A DNA stretch of 9,308 bases from an uncultured Gammaproteobacteria bacterium (lineage in GTDB: Bacteria > Pseudomonadota > Gammaproteobacteria > SZUA-140), in the NCBI GenBank assembly GCA_945788675.1, contig CALZMY010000292.1, forward strand, positions 1 to 9,308. Reading direction: 5' to 3'. Under the pieces are notes generated by a model. That model had not been told where the DNA came from. It ran no database searches and saw only the letters and a program-made list of their open reading frames with translations. Positions 6,956 to 9,308 of the stretch are shown here, one piece after another. Positions within the stretch are counted from its first letter, which is position 1. Each line of letters starts with the position of its first letter. Made by a program: the position numbers and the translations under genes.

Positions 6956-7927
6956 CTAGTTATCTTCCGCATCGTTATCAAGGTGGGCCTTAAGCCCCTG
7001 CGCCTCTGCAAATAACTCATCAAGCGTGACAAAAGAGATCATCCCCTGCCCCACCGGTCTGATTTCCGAAGCGAACATCAGCTCTCCACTATTTACATCA
7101 TCGCTAAGAAACAGCTGTAACTGAACCATTGCCGAGAGGGAACCCACCAGAAAAAACGAAATCATAAACTTACTCACTAATCCACGACGTGACACCACGC
7201 ACAGGTGGGTAAAGATCCACATGACCGCAACAGTCCCATACATTAACATCGAGGCATATTGAAGAGAGTCGTCGGGTGAAAATATAAATTCGACATGTGC
7301 AATGGCAATTTCAACCAGTTCAGATAGCAGCAATATCAAGCTCAACACTGCCAGGTGCTGTAGAAAACGGAACTCATGACTCACCAGGCGGGTGCCCGCC
7401 GCCCATAAACCTGTAATCAGCAACAGACCCAGCAGTAGACTGGTCGCCCCCGTCAACCACTCACTTACCTGGAAACTAGACGTCTGCGCCAGATAACCAC
7501 TCAGCATCAGTGCCGAAAAGATCACCACTGCGAGCAGTGTCAACAACCAGGGATTACGCCCCAGACTGAACAGGTCTAACACCCCAGCCTTAATCACCAG
7601 CGGCTCAGCCACAGGGTGGTCTGAAAACATAAAGCGCACATCAGCATGGCCAAAGCGAAACACATCGCCACTGCATAGCGATGCCTCGTTCACCCGCCGT
7701 CGGCTAGCACGGTTAACAATACCGTTGATACTGCCACTATCGACCAGCGTCAGTGCGCCCTGTTCATTCAAGTCGATACGTGCCTCACACATAGCAACAT
7801 AGGCATCACCGAGGATCACATCATTAGTATAGGCCGCGCCAATGGTCGCAGGAAAACGATCAAGGCGTAGCCGCTCCTTCACGCGCCCATTACGGCCCAA
7901 AATCTCTGCGAAGATTATTTTTTCCAT
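6956..7927 (-). CDS. FHA-like domain protein with five membrane helices
   Basis: Residues 1-103 match the FHA pattern in order: PATIG (26-30), NDVILGDAYV (35-44), a region ending in DSGSING (63-69), and a GDVFRFG turn (87-93). Several key positions differ from the consensus. The GR arginine is A31, and in VSRxH the serine is A45, the arginine M46 and the histidine E48. The N68-G69 pair is kept. Five hydrophobic helices follow: about 126-147, 157-178, 188-212, 224-245 and 252-274. A polar, acidic C-terminus of about 48 residues (275-323) comes last. With a cytoplasmic head, five helices would place the C-terminus in the periplasm, beside the protease encoded upstream; this topology is inferred. 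Its ATG overlaps the protease stop by 13 bases, implying translational coupling. No precise function is known to me. Confidence 0.8.
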   Translation of the reverse strand: MEKIIFAEILGRNGRVKERLRLDRFPATIGAAYTNDVILGDAYVAMCEARIDLNEQGALTLVDSGSINGIVNRASRRRVNEASLCSGDVFRFGHADVRFMFSDHPVAEPLVIKAGVLDLFSLGRNPWLLTLLAVVIFSALMLSGYLAQTSSFQVSEWLTGATSLLLGLLLITGLWAAGTRLVSHEFRFLQHLAVLSLILLLSELVEIAIAHVEFIFSPDDSLQYASMLMYGTVAVMWIFTHLCVVSRRGLVSKFMISFFLVGSLSAMVQLQLFLSDDVNSGELMFASEIRPVGQGMISFVTLDELFAEAQGLKAHLDNDAEDN

Positions 7928-9219
7928 GCAAACAACTCCACATAACGCCTTGACGTCTCAACCGCCGTGTCAAAAGTCACGCCAGAGAGCACCAGTTCGC
8001 TCGCCATACCACGCTGCGAATCACCCAGCATGGCAAGTTTAAACACCGCGTCATAGAGGCCTACCATCTTGCGGTAACGGCGCAAACAAAATGCCGTCTT
8101 AAACTGCAGGCCGTTATGGGCCAGGGCATCACTCTGACAACGAAACCCCGTCACTTCGTCGGCATCCCCCCGCAGGCCACCGGGAGTATGGGAAAATTGA
8201 CTGCCGTACAGATGGGAAAACTGGTAATCATTTAACTCCAGTGACTCCAGAAAAATATGGTGGATATAGGCAGAACCCACCACGTGGCTATTGGAAATAA
8301 ACAGATAATCTTCTGTACTGCACTGATGATCTGTCTGCCGTGAAGGGCCATCATTATCATCACTGGAACTACCCCAGCAATTAAAAAAGTGAGCGGGCGT
8401 TGTCGGTACCTGATAGTTGCCCATATCAACCGTCTGTTGCGTGGCAAACAACTTATCCGCCACATACGCCTGCTGGTGAACTTTCAACTGTTGCGCCACC
8501 AACTGCACAAATGAGCCAGGGGGCTGATACCCCTCCGCTACCGTTGCATCGTACAAGCGACGCGCGTACTCCACCGGCACCAAAAAACTCACCTGATTAC
8601 CAGAGGTCGCCACATTCACCCCTACCACTTCACCAGCGGCATTCACCGCAGGCCCACCGCTCATGCCCGGATTCAAAGAGCCCGTAAAGTGAATCTTCTT
8701 ATAAAAGGCGTGCTCAAGCAGGCCGTTATAGGTGCCCTCAACAATGGTAATGGCATAATCATGGGGGAAGCCAAAAGAATAAACACGTGTCCCCTGGAGA
8801 GACTTACCATCAGAAAAGCGTAGATATTCATTCACCGGCTGCTCGACCTGCGCCACCGCCAGGTCATTCACGACATCGATATTCAGCACCTGCAAGCGAT
8901 GACTATTCTTATCACGATCAACAAACTCAACACGATACTTCTCGGGGTCATGCACCCACGCGGAAATAACGTGGTAATTGGTCACCAGATAACCATCACC
9001 ATTCACAAAGAAACCGGTGCCTATCACCGATTTAGCGCCCGAGGCCTCGTCGACAACACGAATTTTCACCGATGCCCCAGCATAACGCTCGAAAATACCA
9101 GCGGTATTATCTCCTCCCTCATTTGCCGACACAGAAGCCGCGGACAGAACGACGACTGCAAAAACAGACATCGCAAGTAAAAAACGCAACAACCACTTCT
9201 CCATCAATATCATTTTCAT
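7915..9219 (-). CDS. Secreted trypsin/HtrA-like serine protease with an unrecognised C-terminal region
   Basis: An exported protease of the chymotrypsin/DegP clan. Residues 7-32 form a signal peptide with a likely cut after SVSA (A32). The protease domain spans about 42-225 and has the full triad: H83 in TNYHV, D119 in NDLAVA, and S187 in NPGMSGGP with its oxyanion-hole glycines. GTGFFVNGDGYLVTNYHV is typical of the HtrA group. No PDZ domain follows. Residues 235-434 match nothing I recognise and hold all four cysteines of the mature protein (C281, C300, C361, C378), which could form two disulfides in the periplasm. The ATG at 9219 is used; the ATG at codon 6 is also possible. An AAGGGG lies rather far upstream (about 13 bases). 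The next gene, encoding the FHA-like membrane protein, overlaps its 3' end, so the two products probably work together. Confidence 0.9.
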   Translation of the reverse strand: MKMILMEKWLLRFLLAMSVFAVVVLSAASVSANEGGDNTAGIFERYAGASVKIRVVDEASGAKSVIGTGFFVNGDGYLVTNYHVISAWVHDPEKYRVEFVDRDKNSHRLQVLNIDVVNDLAVAQVEQPVNEYLRFSDGKSLQGTRVYSFGFPHDYAITIVEGTYNGLLEHAFYKKIHFTGSLNPGMSGGPAVNAAGEVVGVNVATSGNQVSFLVPVEYARRLYDATVAEGYQPPGSFVQLVAQQLKVHQQAYVADKLFATQQTVDMGNYQVPTTPAHFFNCWGSSSDDNDGPSRQTDHQCSTEDYLFISNSHVVGSAYIHHIFLESLELNDYQFSHLYGSQFSHTPGGLRGDADEVTGFRCQSDALAHNGLQFKTAFCLRRYRKMVGLYDAVFKLAMLGDSQRGMASELVLSGVTFDTAVETSRRYVELFAWKK

Positions 9220-9253
9220 CTACTAACCATAACCCCTTAATAACCCTGCTGGC

Positions 9254-9308
9254 TTAATATGCTTTGGCGTAACTCGCACTGTCCATATCCACCACTTCAA
9301 CCGTTATC
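9254..9308 (-). CDS. C-terminal end of an upstream gene (partial)
   Basis: Minus-strand reading from 9307 gives ITVEVVDMDSASYAKAY followed by TAA at 9256-9254. The amino-acid mix is protein-like, and the stop lies 34 bases before the protease start on the same strand, as expected for an operon neighbour. Only 17 codons are visible, so identity and even coding status are uncertain. The other two minus frames in this segment give less convincing peptides. Confidence 0.4.
   Translation of the reverse strand, partial: ITVEVVDMDSASYAKAY

Noticed and set aside
1..9308. CRISPR array, tRNA, rRNA or insertion sequence
   Set aside because: I saw no regularly spaced repeats, no cloverleaf-type sequence and no transposase-like ORF on either strand.

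Overview
The window looks like a stretch of a free-living or symbiotic gammaproteobacterial chromosome of about 50 % GC. This rests on a REP-type intergenic repeat, a c-di-GMP enzyme, a c-type cytochrome lipoprotein and glycogen-degrading genes. No gene identifies the genus, and nothing marks a phage, plasmid, CRISPR array or insertion sequence.

Layout. Bases 1-132 are a GC-rich, non-coding, hairpin-forming stretch resembling a REP element. An AT-rich leader follows, then the only plus-strand gene (218-1126), a PAS-GGDEF diguanylate cyclase with intact active and inhibitory sites. Everything else reads on the minus strand. From right to left these are: the last 17 codons of an unidentified gene (9308-9254); a secreted trypsin/HtrA-like serine protease (9219-7915); a five-helix membrane protein with an N-terminal FHA-like domain (7927-6956), overlapping the protease by 13 bases; a small mono-haem cytochrome c lipoprotein (6935-6519); a 142-base spacer with a possible promoter; a GT35 alpha-glucan phosphorylase with an N-terminal DUF3417 region (6376-3845); a GH13 alpha-amylase-family enzyme with a CBM48-like domain (3782-1920); and a small two-helix membrane protein (1803/1695-1387). 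The apparent original reading frame of the last gene is broken by a TGA.

How the genes work together. The phosphorylase and GH13 enzyme form a two-gene alpha-glucan unit: the phosphorylase releases glucose-1-phosphate from glycogen-like chains, and the GH13 enzyme probably handles branches or hydrolyses or transfers segments. The protease, FHA protein and possibly the cytochrome form a second, envelope-directed unit: a periplasmic protease, an inner-membrane protein with a cytoplasmic FHA-like head, and a lipid-anchored haem protein. Its function is not known to me. The FHA-like head keeps the fold signature but lacks the residues that normally contact phosphothreonine, so it may not read phosphorylation in the usual way. 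This unit is the least explained part of the window.
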